Origin: an uncultured Paracoccaceae bacterium
GTDB lineage: Bacteria; Pseudomonadota; Alphaproteobacteria; Rhodobacterales; Rhodobacteraceae
Direction: 5' to 3'
Length of the DNA: 64,000 nucleotides
Assembly: GCA_947499635.1 (NCBI GenBank)
Contig: CANMPD010000013.1
Coordinates: forward strand, 31,806 to 95,805
Positions 1 through 8,324 of this stretch are shown here, in pieces (position 1 is the first letter of the stretch; every line of letters begins with the position of its first letter). Both the position numbers and the translations under genes were made by a program. A model generated the notes under the pieces. That model searched no databases, was not told the origin of the DNA, and saw only the letters and a list, made by a program, of their open reading frames with translations.

Positions 1-226
1 AAATCAATAGCAAGACAACGACAACCGGGCGTAGCTGCTGATACGCATCGCTCAGGCTTAGACCGGCAAGACGATAGCAAAAGGTTATCATAACAAGCGC
101 GGCTATCAGCGTGATTAAGTTGCTGACCAGAAAAATTGTGCTGCCAGCGAAAACAAGACACAGCACTTTGTGACCGGCGTGCATTCGGTGGAACAGGCTG
201 TTGCCGGGGCGATAAAGGTCATGCAT
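1..226 (-). CDS. bioN: ECF transporter transmembrane (T) component, 5' part only
   Basis: This is the first 75 codons of a gene that runs off the left edge. The ATG at 226-224 lies inside the end of bioM and overlaps its TGA stop, so the two are translationally coupled. The peptide begins [18 protein letters not shown] and then has a hydrophobic stretch rich in L, V, F and I, typical of the first helices of CbiQ/BioN proteins. In the family this subunit couples ATP hydrolysis to a substrate-binding S component in the inner membrane. Biotin as substrate is inferred from the BioM-like partner. No bioY is visible in the window. Confidence 0.75.
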   Translation of the reverse strand, partial: MHDLYRPGNSLFHRMHAGHKVLCLVFAGSTIFLVSNLITLIAALVMITFCYRLAGLSLSDAYQQLRPVVVVLLLI

Positions 227-899
227 GGGTCATCGCCGTGATATACGTTTTCAATGCTGCAGAGGGCGTATCATCCGCAAGAATGCGCCCTTGGTCGAAG
301 GCGATGACTCTGTCAAAATCAGAGAGCAGATCCAGATCATGAGTGACAATAATTACCGGCTGTTCAAGCGCATCAATCGCGCGTGAAATTCGCATGGTAT
401 TACGCAGGTCTAACAACGTTGTGGGCTCATCCATCACCACGTAGCTCGGTTGCATGACCAGGACACCGGCGATTGCCAGCAGCTGTTTCTGGCCGCCGCT
501 CAGCAGATGTGCTGGGTGGTTCCGATGCTCATCCAAATCGTAATGCTTAAGTATGGCATCAATTTTGACGGCTTGTTCGGCTTTAGAGAGGCCGCGATTC
601 TTAAGACCAAAGGCGAGATCTTCTTCCACTATGGGCATCACGATCTGGTTGTCGGGATTTTGGAAAACAAAGCCGACCTTGCGTCGGACGGCCTTTGCAT
701 TTTTTGCTGTGTCGATGCCATCCACCAAAACTTGGCCCTGGTCGGGTAACACCAAACCGTTCAGTAACCGGGCAAAGCTGCTTTTTCCGCTGCCATTACT
801 GCCGACGATCCCAATACGTTTTTCAGTGAGGCGCAACGATAGGTTTTTCAAGATGGTTCTGTCACCATACTTCAAATCTACGTCTGTAATGTCGATCAC
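219..899 (-). CDS. bioM: ECF transporter ATP-binding protein, BioM/CbiO type
   Basis: About 226 residues, a single ABC ATPase domain. Walker [11 protein letters not shown]-loop FQNPDN, signature LSGGQKQ and Walker [13 protein letters not shown] followed by the switch His (VTHD) are all present. The FQNPD stretch and short length fit energy-coupling-factor ATPases, and the sequence resembles BioM, which powers biotin uptake with BioN and BioY. A longer reading frame opens at 914, but the GTG at 899 is preceded by GAGG at a 6-base distance and is preferred. bioN overlaps its stop. Cobalt or another ECF substrate cannot be excluded. Confidence 0.8.
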   Translation of the reverse strand: MIDITDVDLKYGDRTILKNLSLRLTEKRIGIVGSNGSGKSSFARLLNGLVLPDQGQVLVDGIDTAKNAKAVRRKVGFVFQNPDNQIVMPIVEEDLAFGLKNRGLSKAEQAVKIDAILKHYDLDEHRNHPAHLLSGGQKQLLAIAGVLVMQPSYVVMDEPTTLLDLRNTMRISRAIDALEQPVIIVTHDLDLLSDFDRVIAFDQGRILADDTPSAALKTYITAMTHA

Positions 900-970
900 G
901 GCGCACCTCGTCACGGATTAGGACAGGTGGGGGTATAAGGTCGGTTACTAAAAATGAAAAGATAGATTAT

Positions 971-2068
971 CTATAATTTATGGTGAGGGTATACACCCCC
1001 GGCATTGTCATCAGCTAGAGCCATGGATTTTATAATAACAAAACAATCCATTCCCTCGGTAAGTTGTAATATGGATGCAGACCGTTTGGTGAGGCAGGCT
1101 AGAATTTTACCTGCTGTCGTATCAACGGTTACCATAATGTCGGGGCCTGTGCCTGGTGCTAATCGTAAAATGCAGCCAGAGATAATGTTCAGCGCAGACA
1201 CCCCCTTTGGCGGGTGCGTGGCGATAACCACATCTTGAGCGGCGATACGCAATCTCACTTTGGTTCCGACTGGATGCTGCGGCATGGGTAAATGAAGTGG
1301 AATACCCGCGGCGTTTAACTCGCTCAGACCATCGTCATGATGACATTTGACATGAGCCGTGATGAGAGCACCGACCTGGCCGTCCGGCATTGCCGCATTG
1401 TCCGCAAAGGTGTGTTCCGCAGACCCTAGGCTGATCACTTGCCCGTCTTTTATTGTCACAACGGTCGTCGCCAAGCGCGCAACCTCTGAGACACTATGTG
1501 TGACATATAGAATAGGAATATTCAGCTCATCCCGTAAGCGCTCAAAGTAGGGCAAAAGCTCGGCCTTACGGGCTTGGTCGAGAGCCGCCAAAGGTTCGTC
1601 CGCCAATATCAACCTTGGTGATGACAGCAAGGCGCGACCGATTGCGATTCTTTGTTTTTCTCCGCCCGAAAGCCCAACAGGGCGGCGATTAAGTAAAGGT
1701 GCTAGATCTAGCAATTCGACGATATGTTCAAATTGAACCACGGATGTAGAGCCGCGCGCAAAGCGGCGCCCATAGACCAAATTCCGCTGAACGTTCATAT
1801 GAGGAAACAGGCGACTTTCCTGAAAGATATAGCCCAATTGCCGCCTATGAGTGGGGAGGTTCTCTCCGGTTTGGCTGTCAAATAGCAGGTGTCCTCCGAC
1901 GTGGATATGTCCATGTTGAGGGGTGACGAGGCCTGCAATGGCATTTATCAACGTCGATTTACCTGCGCCGGAGGGGCCAAATAAAACAGTCACCCCGCTT
2001 GGGGTGCTGAACTTTGCCGAGATTTCAAAATTTCCCTGTTGGCAGGTTATATCAACGTCAAAGCTCAT
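971..2068 (-). CDS. modC: Molybdate ABC transporter ATP-binding protein ModC
   Basis: 365 residues, the usual ModC length. The N-terminal ABC domain has Walker A GPSGAGKST, signature LSGGEKQRIAIGRAL and Walker B LILADEPLAALD. The C-terminal third (from about residue 290) is a TOBE/Mop-like molybdate-binding region. It hydrolyses ATP at the inner membrane to drive oxyanion import through ModB. Its start overlaps the modB stop by 4 bases, and modA, modB and modC form one leftward operon. No modE gene is seen. Tungstate transport is a less likely alternative. Confidence 0.93.
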   Translation of the reverse strand: MSFDVDITCQQGNFEISAKFSTPSGVTVLFGPSGAGKSTLINAIAGLVTPQHGHIHVGGHLLFDSQTGENLPTHRRQLGYIFQESRLFPHMNVQRNLVYGRRFARGSTSVVQFEHIVELLDLAPLLNRRPVGLSGGEKQRIAIGRALLSSPRLILADEPLAALDQARKAELLPYFERLRDELNIPILYVTHSVSEVARLATTVVTIKDGQVISLGSAEHTFADNAAMPDGQVGALITAHVKCHHDDGLSELNAAGIPLHLPMPQHPVGTKVRLRIAAQDVVIATHPPKGVSALNIISGCILRLAPGTGPDIMVTVDTTAGKILACLTKRSASILQLTEGMDCFVIIKSMALADDNAGGVYPHHKL

Positions 2069-2778
2069 ATGTGTTTTACGCCTTTACCATCGATGCGCGC
2101 GGCAACGCGTTTGGCAAGATATTCTGAGACAAGTAAGGCAGTAATCGATATGAATATGGATAAGGTGACCAAACGAATGGCCGCAATTTCTTGGCCGGGG
2201 GCCTGTAATAGCGCATAGATAGCCGAGGGCAGTGTCTGCGTTTCCCCGGGTATATTGGCAACAAATGTGATGGTGGCGCCGAACTCGCCCATAGCTTTTG
2301 CAAAGCACAGGATCATACCGGTGAGTATGCCGGGTACAGCCAATGGCAATGTGACGGTTATAAAGACCCATGGAGCTGGCGCGCCGAGGGTTCTTGCCGC
2401 TTCTTCTAACTTAGGGTCGACGGCTTCGAATGATAAACGCATGGCTCGCACCAAAAGCGGAAAGCCCATAACCGCTGCGGCAAGCGCTGCACCACTCCAA
2501 CGAAATGCAACACTCAGCCCAAGAGGTTCTAGTATTTGGCCAATAGGGCCTTGGGGGCCAAAACTCAGTAACAGTAAGTATCCCGTCACCACCGGGGGGA
2601 GAATTAGGGGCAGATGCATAAGGGCATTTAGAACTTGCTTGCCCCAAAAAACATGTCGAGCCAGCACATAAGAAACAGCTGTGGCAATGGGGAGCGAGAA
2701 TATCGTGGCCCAGATCGCAACTTTAAGAGACAGTTGTACTGCGGTCCATTCTTCGGGGCTTAATATCGATAAGGTCAT
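2065..2778 (-). CDS. modB: Molybdate ABC transporter permease ModB
   Basis: 237 residues with about five membrane segments. The cytoplasmic loop that docks on the ATPase reads EAARTLGAPAPWVFITVTLPLA, the EAA motif of importer permeases, followed by MGEFGATITFVANIPGETQTLP, which is characteristic of ModB. It forms the homodimeric molybdate channel. The ATG overlaps the end of modA, and the stop overlaps modC, so the three genes are tightly coupled. Confidence 0.93.
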   Translation of the reverse strand: MTLSILSPEEWTAVQLSLKVAIWATIFSLPIATAVSYVLARHVFWGKQVLNALMHLPLILPPVVTGYLLLLSFGPQGPIGQILEPLGLSVAFRWSGAALAAAVMGFPLLVRAMRLSFEAVDPKLEEAARTLGAPAPWVFITVTLPLAVPGILTGMILCFAKAMGEFGATITFVANIPGETQTLPSAIYALLQAPGQEIAAIRLVTLSIFISITALLVSEYLAKRVAARIDGKGVKHI

Positions 2779-3557
2779 TCGACTAATTGTGAAAACCCAT
2801 ATGAAGTGAAAATGTCTCGTGCCGGTGCTGTTGCTAGATAGTCTAAAAAATCTTTGGCAGCGTTTATCTGACCTGTTGATACCACTGCACCAACATAACG
2901 AATAGGATCATGTGTGTTTTGAGGGAAGGTTGCGACTTTATAGACACCGGTTTGTTCCATAAGGTCACTTTCGTAAACGATACCAAAGGGGACGGCTTTG
3001 GTGCGTACATATGCGAGAGCCGCGCGCACATTTTCTGTCTCTAAGACGTTGTTTTTAATTTCAGGCCAGATGCCCAAGGCATTCAATGCTTGATACGCAT
3101 AAATACCTGCGGGGACGGTTTGGGTTTGACCAATGGCGATTCTGTTGTCTTCTAGGTGCTCTGCGAACTTGGTCCAGCCTTGGAATGTAAGATCCGCGCT
3201 GTTTGTGATTAGGGTTAGACGATTCGAAAACAAATCGCGCCGTGTGGAATCGATCAACGCGCGACGTTGCAGAAGATATTCCGCCCACATTGCATTGGCA
3301 GATATATAGACATCCGCGGGTGCGCCATGGGTTATCTGTCGCGCGGCTGCGGCAGAGCTTGCAAAAGAGACCGTCACAGACACATTTTGCGACTCGCTGT
3401 ACACGGCAGCAGCCTTGTCTAATGGACCCTTTAAGCTGGCAGCGGCAAAAATATTAAGTGTGGCCTCTGCTTTTGTCAGGTTGGGATGGCCAATGCAGAG
3501 ACTGAACGCGAGCATACAGAGGAATTTCTTTTGGATGTAGCGTAGTACAATCAGCAC
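2775..3557 (-). CDS. modA: Molybdate ABC transporter substrate-binding protein ModA
   Basis: About 260 residues. A frame is open from 3593, but the GTG at 3557 has GGAG 9 bases upstream and gives a clean signal peptide: basic YIQKK, hydrophobic FLCMLAFSLCIG and probable cleavage near KAEA. The mature start TLNIFAAASLKGPLD is the classic ModA opening, where the AAASL serine helps hold the oxyanion. Later motifs VSFASSAAAARQITHGAPADVYISA and VPAGIYAYQAL also match the family. The protein captures molybdate in the periplasm for ModBC. It is the first gene of the operon. Confidence 0.9.
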   Translation of the reverse strand: MLIVLRYIQKKFLCMLAFSLCIGHPNLTKAEATLNIFAAASLKGPLDKAAAVYSESQNVSVTVSFASSAAAARQITHGAPADVYISANAMWAEYLLQRRALIDSTRRDLFSNRLTLITNSADLTFQGWTKFAEHLEDNRIAIGQTQTVPAGIYAYQALNALGIWPEIKNNVLETENVRAALAYVRTKAVPFGIVYESDLMEQTGVYKVATFPQNTHDPIRYVGAVVSTGQINAAKDFLDYLATAPARDIFTSYGFSQLVE

Positions 3558-3862
3558 TGTAAATTTCTCCGTCCCGACAGCGATGATGAGCACAATAGCC
3601 CCATAAACGCAATTTTCTAAGGCTTTATAGGGGTGTGCAGCTTCGAATTTTGACGAAAAACCCTACACATGGTTGTGACTGTTCCGTTTGTGAGCTCTGT
3701 CGAGAGTGCTGATGACTCCATTTTGAATCGCATTTTAGCTTTATAATCCACGCTTTTAGCGTTTCGTTAGAACACTTTCGTCTAAATTCTTATCTGCATA
3801 CTCATTGAGTGTGGCGCGGAAGCCGAAGGGTGGATGCATAGTGTCGCTAGTTGACGAACGAG
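3558..3862. other. Intergenic region between modA and flagellin gene
   Basis: About 300 bases separating divergent genes, so it must hold promoters for both. A TATAAT sits at 3742-3747, but no -35 box at a proper distance is convincing. No coding frame is credible. I saw no ModE-like palindrome and no clear sigma-28 or sigma-54 promoter. Confidence 0.5.
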
Positions 3863-3919
3863 TGCTCCATAAGGAGCAGGGATAGCTACCGGGGCCAAAG
3901 TGCTCCTTGATGAAGGAAA
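3863..3919 (+). promoter_or_regulatory. Flagellin mRNA leader with mutually exclusive hairpins
   Basis: Three short blocks compete for pairing. Block A is TGCTCC (3863-3868), block B is AAGGAGCA (3871-3878) and block C is TGCTCCTT (3901-3908). A:B forms a 6-bp stem with a 4-base loop. B:C forms a perfect 8-bp stem with a 22-base loop. When B is held by A, block C is free, and its TCCTT can pair with the AAGGA of the ribosome-binding site (3913-3917) over a 4-base loop. This looks like a translational ON/OFF switch just ahead of the GTG at 3927. The pairings are seen in the sequence; the regulatory role is inferred. Confidence 0.55.
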
Positions 3920-3926
3920 TAGAACT

Positions 3927-4772
3927 GTGTCCAGCATTCTAACAAACAATGGTGCGATGGTCGCGCTTCAAACATTGAGCCAAGTCAGCGACGATTTGCT
4001 GATGACTCAAAATGCCATTTCTACAGGTAAAGAAGTCGAAACAGCTAAGGATAATGCCGCGATTTGGGCGATTTCCAAAACGATGGAATCTGACATCCGA
4101 GGTTTTGAAGCAATCGAAGACGGTTTGGCCATTGGTGAAGCGACCGTTGGTGTTGCTTCTGCTGCGGCTGAGCAGATCGTTGAAACGCTGAATGAAATGA
4201 AAGAGCTTATTGTTTCTGCACAGTCCGAGAGTGTTGAGCACGAAACAATTCAAAATGATATTGATTCCAAGGCAGCTCAAATCGCGTCAATTATTGGCGC
4301 TGCGCAGTTCAATGGCGCAAACCTGCTAAGTAATACAATTGATGGTACGGAAACCCAGTTGGGTATTCTAGGTTCGCTTGACCGCGTGGGCGCTGGTGGT
4401 ACAGTATCCGCTGTTGAAATTACCGTTGATGCGCTTGGTTTTGAAAGCACTCTGGATCTTTCGTCAGAGCTAACAGTTATTACTGATAGTGCCTCTGCGG
4501 AATCCGCGTTGGGCGAAATTGAATCGTTGCTGCAGATTGCGATTGATGGTGCTGCGATACTGGGTGCGACTGCTGCGCGTCTTGAAGATCAAGCATCCTT
4601 CGTTAGTGATCTTGTCGACTCGATGACCCTTGGTGTTTCGACGATGACGGACACGAATATGGAAGAGGCCTCTGCGCGTCTGACGGCTCTGCAAACACAG
4701 CAAGAACTTGCAGTGCAGTCGTTGGGGATTGCAAACGAGCAGCCAAATACCCTGCTCCAACTGTTCCAATAA
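3927..4772 (+). CDS. Flagellin
   Basis: 281 residues from a GTG start with AAGGAAA 7 bases upstream; the frame extends to 3900, but the SSILTNNGAMVALQTL opening is the normal flagellin N-terminus. Conserved N-terminal D0/D1 (STGKEVETAKDNAAIWAISKTMESD) and C-terminal D1/D0 (EEASARLTALQTQQELAVQSLGIANEQPNTLLQLFQ) regions are complete, with only a short variable middle, as is usual in Rhodobacterales. It polymerises outside the cell into the flagellar filament after export by the flagellar type III apparatus. No other flagellar gene is nearby, so it is an isolated or secondary copy. A strong terminator follows, so it is transcribed alone. Confidence 0.92.
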   Translation: MSSILTNNGAMVALQTLSQVSDDLLMTQNAISTGKEVETAKDNAAIWAISKTMESDIRGFEAIEDGLAIGEATVGVASAAAEQIVETLNEMKELIVSAQSESVEHETIQNDIDSKAAQIASIIGAAQFNGANLLSNTIDGTETQLGILGSLDRVGAGGTVSAVEITVDALGFESTLDLSSELTVITDSASAESALGEIESLLQIAIDGAAILGATAARLEDQASFVSDLVDSMTLGVSTMTDTNMEEASARLTALQTQQELAVQSLGIANEQPNTLLQLFQ

Positions 4773-4792
4773 TATTAATAATATTGAAAAGG

Positions 4793-4824
4793 ACACAGGC
4801 AGCATTTTGGCTGCCTGTGTTTTT
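4793..4824 (+). terminator. Rho-independent terminator after flagellin
   Basis: An 11-bp perfect stem (ACACAGGCAGC with GCTGCCTGTGT) around a 6-base loop, followed by TTTT, 20 bases after the flagellin stop. Confidence 0.93.
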
Positions 4825-5362
4825 CACATTACGACCACCAACTTTCTAAAGGTCTGCACGAATAATCGAGGCCTAATTCGACTGTTTGACCTAAGTGTTT
4901 GTCTCGTAAACACGATACAGCAACGCGCAGTCATCACAATTTCAGCATTGTTTAGCATCTACTGGGTCGCCTTTTTATTGCAGACGGCACAAAGCGCGAC
5001 AGCTCGCACATATGTCACAGGCTTTATTCCCTCAATCAAAGACGCTCGAATGTTCCCGATTGAGAGTGAAAAGCGATTTTTACGCATCTTAAGCACTATT
5101 TGCAGGTCACGTGATCTGGATGAGTAAGGATGTCACAAGCCAACTGATCCGACACGAAACATCCGATTTAATGAGGCGCAAACGTGTTCGTGCGACATGT
5201 TTCGTTTTCCTAATCTTAATAATTGGAATATTTTCCCGATAAATTACCCTAATAAGCAAGATTATCGCGTTAATGCCGTATGCAATGGGAAGATAGAAAA
5301 GTTTTTGCACGAATAATGAGGTATAGTGGCAAAAAATTCACTTGTAACAGAGGGCTGCGGCC
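4825..5362. other. Gene-free region upstream of dgcN
   Basis: About 540 bases without a convincing gene; the frames at 4708-5127 and 5107-5310 have no ribosome-binding site or family resemblance. One structured element is present: ACGAAACAT (5154-5162) pairs with ATGTTTCGT (5197-5205) and is followed by TTTTCC, with a smaller CGCA/TGCG hairpin inside its loop. The last 80 bases before dgcN are AT-rich and should hold its promoter. Confidence 0.45.
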
Positions 5363-6364
5363 ATGATCGAAACTCCTTATCTGCTGTTTTTGGGTGATGT
5401 ACCCGATATGCTTGCTGCAAAAGTTGCCATTGGTATTCGCGATTGGCGTCCCGATTTTGCTGTTGGGCAATTGAGTCTTGCTGGTTGTGGCGCGGATCTT
5501 GGTTTGACTGAGATGACATTGTCCGATGCCAAGGAAGCTGGCGCAAAGACGCTTGTGATTGGTGTTGCAAATCGAGGCGGTGTTATCTCAGCGGCTTGGA
5601 AAAAAGTTCTGCTTCAGGCGCTCGAGATGGGCTTTGATATCGCATCTGGTCTACATAACTTGTTGAACGAAGAGAGCGATTTAGTTGCAGCAGCCCAAGC
5701 ACATGGACGTAATTTGTATGATGTCCGTGTCCCAAGTGTCGATTATCCGATTGCCAATGGTAAGCCTCGCAGCGGTAAGCGTTGTTTGGCTGTTGGGACA
5801 GATTGTTCTGTTGGCAAGATGTACACAGCCTTGGCGATGGATGCAGAAATGCAAAAGCGCAACATGAAATCGACGTTCCGCGCGACGGGTCAAACGGGCA
5901 TCTTGATTACTGGGGGTGGTGTGCCTTTGGATGCTGTCGTCGCTGACTTTATGGCGGGTGCGGTTGAATATCTGACACCTGACAATGATGAAGATCATTG
6001 GGACTTGATCGAAGGCCAAGGGTCTTTGTTCCATGTGTCTTATTCTGGTGTGACAATGGCGCTGGTACATGGCGGTCAACCTGATGCATTGATCTTGTGT
6101 CACGAACCAACGCGTGAACACATGCGTGGTTTGCCAGAATTCAGTCTGCCGTCCCTCGAAGTTTTGCGTGACACAGCTTTGTCGCTGGCCAAAGTTGCAA
6201 ACCCTGCCTGTCAGGTTGTTGGTATTTCAGTGAATACACAGCACCTGAGTGAAGACGAGGCAACTGCCTATCTGGCTCAGGTCGAAGATGAAATGGGCCT
6301 TCCAGCTGTAGATCCGTATCGTCACGGCGCAGGGCGCCTGGTGGACGCACTGGCAGCTGTGTGA
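5363..6364 (+). CDS. dgcN: D-glutamate N-acetyltransferase DgcN (DUF1611)
   Basis: 333 residues, full length for the DUF1611 family. A nucleotide-binding-like loop GTDCSVGKM lies at about residues 145-153, after an N-terminal domain with MLAAKVAIGIRDWRPD. DgcN acts with DgcA in D-glutamate catabolism of marine bacteria: D-glutamate is N-acetylated, and N-acetyl-D-glutamate is then racemised. The next gene is a DgcA homologue, which supports this role over other DUF1611 functions. It is the first gene of a rightward operon with dgcA and a transaminase. Which acyl donor it uses cannot be read from the sequence. Confidence 0.82.
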   Translation: MIETPYLLFLGDVPDMLAAKVAIGIRDWRPDFAVGQLSLAGCGADLGLTEMTLSDAKEAGAKTLVIGVANRGGVISAAWKKVLLQALEMGFDIASGLHNLLNEESDLVAAAQAHGRNLYDVRVPSVDYPIANGKPRSGKRCLAVGTDCSVGKMYTALAMDAEMQKRNMKSTFRATGQTGILITGGGVPLDAVVADFMAGAVEYLTPDNDEDHWDLIEGQGSLFHVSYSGVTMALVHGGQPDALILCHEPTREHMRGLPEFSLPSLEVLRDTALSLAKVANPACQVVGISVNTQHLSEDEATAYLAQVEDEMGLPAVDPYRHGAGRLVDALAAV

Positions 6365-6434
6365 CATTAACAGCGGGGGATGGCATGGCCGTCCCCCGTT
6401 TTGCTGCAATGGGCATATGTCCAAAGGATAAGTT

Positions 6435-7400
6435 ATGGAAATCACTGTAACGCGGGATGTTTTTAAGCTTGCGCAGGTTTTTACAATTTCACGCGGTTCG
6501 CGGACAGCCGCACATGTTTTAACGGTTCGTATAAAAGAGGGTTCATACGTGGGGTGGGGCGAATGTGTCCCGTACGCACGATATAATGAAACACTCGAGA
6601 GTGTGACTGCCGAAATCGAAGCGTTGCCAAATCAATTTACCCGTGACCAGTTGCAATCTTTGCTTCCTGCTGGTGCTGCACGTAATGCGGTTGATTGTGC
6701 TTTGTGGGATCTTGAAGCTAAAAAAGCGGGCAAACCTGTTTGGGAACTCGCGGGCCTGCCTGCACCCCGCCCAGAGATTACCGCTTATACCCTTTCCCTG
6801 GCTGAACCGGCTGAAATGGAAAAGCAGGCACGCGAACATGCGCACCGTCCTTTGCTGAAGATTAAGTTGGGGACAGCCGACGATATGCCACGCCTTGAGG
6901 CTGTACGCCGTGGCGCGCCCAAGGCCAAAATCATCATTGACGCTAACGAAGGTTGGTCTCCTGATATCTACGCCAAGCTTGCACCGCATCTGGTTGGGCT
7001 AGGGGTTGAACTGGTCGAACAACCACTGCCGGCAGCTGCCGATGATGCTTTGCTTGAGATGGAGCGCCCCTTGCCAGTGTGTGCGGACGAAAGCTGTCAT
7101 GATCGCGACAGTCTGTCCAAGCTTAAAGGCAAATATGATGTGATTAACATCAAGCTTGATAAAACCGGTGGCCTGACCGAGGCACTTAAGTTACGCGATG
7201 CCGCATTAGAGCAAGGCTTTAAGGTGATGGTGGGTTGCATGGTTGGATCGTCTTTGGCTATGGCGCCTGCAACGCTTGTTGCACAGGGGGCGATGGTGAC
7301 AGATCTTGACGGGCCGCTCCTTCTGGCCGAAGACCGAGACACTGCATTAAAATTTGACGCGGACGGGGTGCACCCCCCGCTTGCAACCCTTTGGGGATAA
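6435..7400 (+). CDS. dgcA: N-acetyl-D-glutamate racemase DgcA (enolase superfamily)
   Basis: 321 residues of the muconate-lactonizing/dipeptide-epimerase subgroup. Catalytic residues are all visible: KIK (K142, K144), metal ligands D169 in IIDANEGW, E195 in VEQPL and D218 in CADES, and the opposite-face base K240 in NIKLDKTGG. Two lysines on opposite faces are what a racemase/epimerase needs. It starts 70 bases after dgcN and ends 10 bases before the transaminase. L-Ala-D/L-Glu dipeptide epimerase is the main alternative; the dgcN neighbour favours N-acetyl-D-glutamate. Confidence 0.8.
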   Translation: MEITVTRDVFKLAQVFTISRGSRTAAHVLTVRIKEGSYVGWGECVPYARYNETLESVTAEIEALPNQFTRDQLQSLLPAGAARNAVDCALWDLEAKKAGKPVWELAGLPAPRPEITAYTLSLAEPAEMEKQAREHAHRPLLKIKLGTADDMPRLEAVRRGAPKAKIIIDANEGWSPDIYAKLAPHLVGLGVELVEQPLPAAADDALLEMERPLPVCADESCHDRDSLSKLKGKYDVINIKLDKTGGLTEALKLRDAALEQGFKVMVGCMVGSSLAMAPATLVAQGAMVTDLDGPLLLAEDRDTALKFDADGVHPPLATLWG

Positions 7401-7410
7401 GGAGACTACC

Positions 7411-8271
7411 ATGACCCGCACCGTTTATGTGAATGGCGAATACTTACCCGAGACCGAAGCCAAGATTTCGATCTTTGACCGTGGTTTTCTTTTTGCAGAC
7501 GCAGTTTACGAAGTAACCAGCGTTCTGGGCGGGAAACTGATCGATTTTGAAGGTCATGCCGTCCGTTTGCAGCGCTCACTCAATGAGCTGGACATGCAAA
7601 ACCCTTGCACCAAAGAAGAGCTACTAGAGATCCATCGCAAATTGGTTGAGCAAAATAATATCGATGAAGGTCTCGTGTACTTACAGGTGTCACGTGGCTC
7701 TGACGGTGACCGCGATTTTGTGTTCCCTCCAGAAGACACGCCGCCATCGTTGGTGCTTTTTACGCAAAATAAACCCGGACTTGCAAACAGTGCCGCTTCG
7801 AAAAAAGGCGCTAAAATCATCTCGATCGAGGATGTGCGTTGGGGACGTCGCGATATTAAGACTGTTCAGTTATTGTACCCGTCTATGGGTAAAATGATGG
7901 CGAAAAAAGCCGGCTGTGATGATGCGTGGATGACCCAAGATGGGTACGTGACCGAGGGCACGTCCAACAATGCATATTACGTCAAAGATGGCAAAATCGT
8001 TACGCGTCCGCTGTCAAATGACATCCTTCATGGTATCACGCGCAAAGCTGTGCTGCGGATGGCACAAGAAGCGCAGATGAAGGTCGAAGAACGTTTGTTC
8101 ACGATCGACGAAGCCAAAGATGCGGACGAAGCCTTTACAACATCAGCATCAGCCTTTGTCATGCCAGTCATCGAGATTGATGGCGTGACACTTGGTGACG
8201 GAACACCGGGTCCGATTGCGAAACGCTTGCGTGAGATCTATCTGGAAGAGAGCCTGAACGCGGCTATTTAA
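7411..8271 (+). CDS. D-amino-acid transaminase (fold type IV PLP enzyme)
   Basis: 286 residues. The PLP lysine is K150 in WGRRDIKTVQLLY and the cofactor-contacting glutamate is E182 in VTEGTSNNAYY. The opening YVNGEYLPETEAKISIFDRGFLFADAVYE is typical of D-alanine/D-amino-acid aminotransferases. It swaps the amino group between D-amino acids and 2-oxo acids, so it can produce or consume D-glutamate. ATG at 7411 follows AAGGAGA, and the gene is the third of the dgcN-dgcA operon. A terminator follows. A branched-chain or aminodeoxychorismate enzyme of the same fold is possible but less likely in this context. Confidence 0.85.
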   Translation: MTRTVYVNGEYLPETEAKISIFDRGFLFADAVYEVTSVLGGKLIDFEGHAVRLQRSLNELDMQNPCTKEELLEIHRKLVEQNNIDEGLVYLQVSRGSDGDRDFVFPPEDTPPSLVLFTQNKPGLANSAASKKGAKIISIEDVRWGRRDIKTVQLLYPSMGKMMAKKAGCDDAWMTQDGYVTEGTSNNAYYVKDGKIVTRPLSNDILHGITRKAVLRMAQEAQMKVEERLFTIDEAKDADEAFTTSASAFVMPVIEIDGVTLGDGTPGPIAKRLREIYLEESLNAAI

Positions 8272-8299
8272 GCTAAAGAAATCAGATGTTTCAGATATA

Positions 8300-8324
8300 G
8301 GCCGCCCTGTTGGGCGGTCTTTTT
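8300..8324 (+). terminator. Rho-independent terminator after the D-amino-acid operon
   Basis: GCCGCCC and GGGCGGT flank a short loop and are followed by CTTTTT. It lies between the transaminase stop and the end of the convergent DUF1244 gene. Confidence 0.88.

Noticed and set aside
3594..3700. Molybdate riboswitch or ModE site upstream of modA
   Set aside because: No palindrome or conserved structure was visible by eye.
4708..5127. Open frame of 139 codons after flagellin
   Set aside because: It begins inside the flagellin gene, crosses a strong terminator, has no ribosome-binding site and resembles no family.
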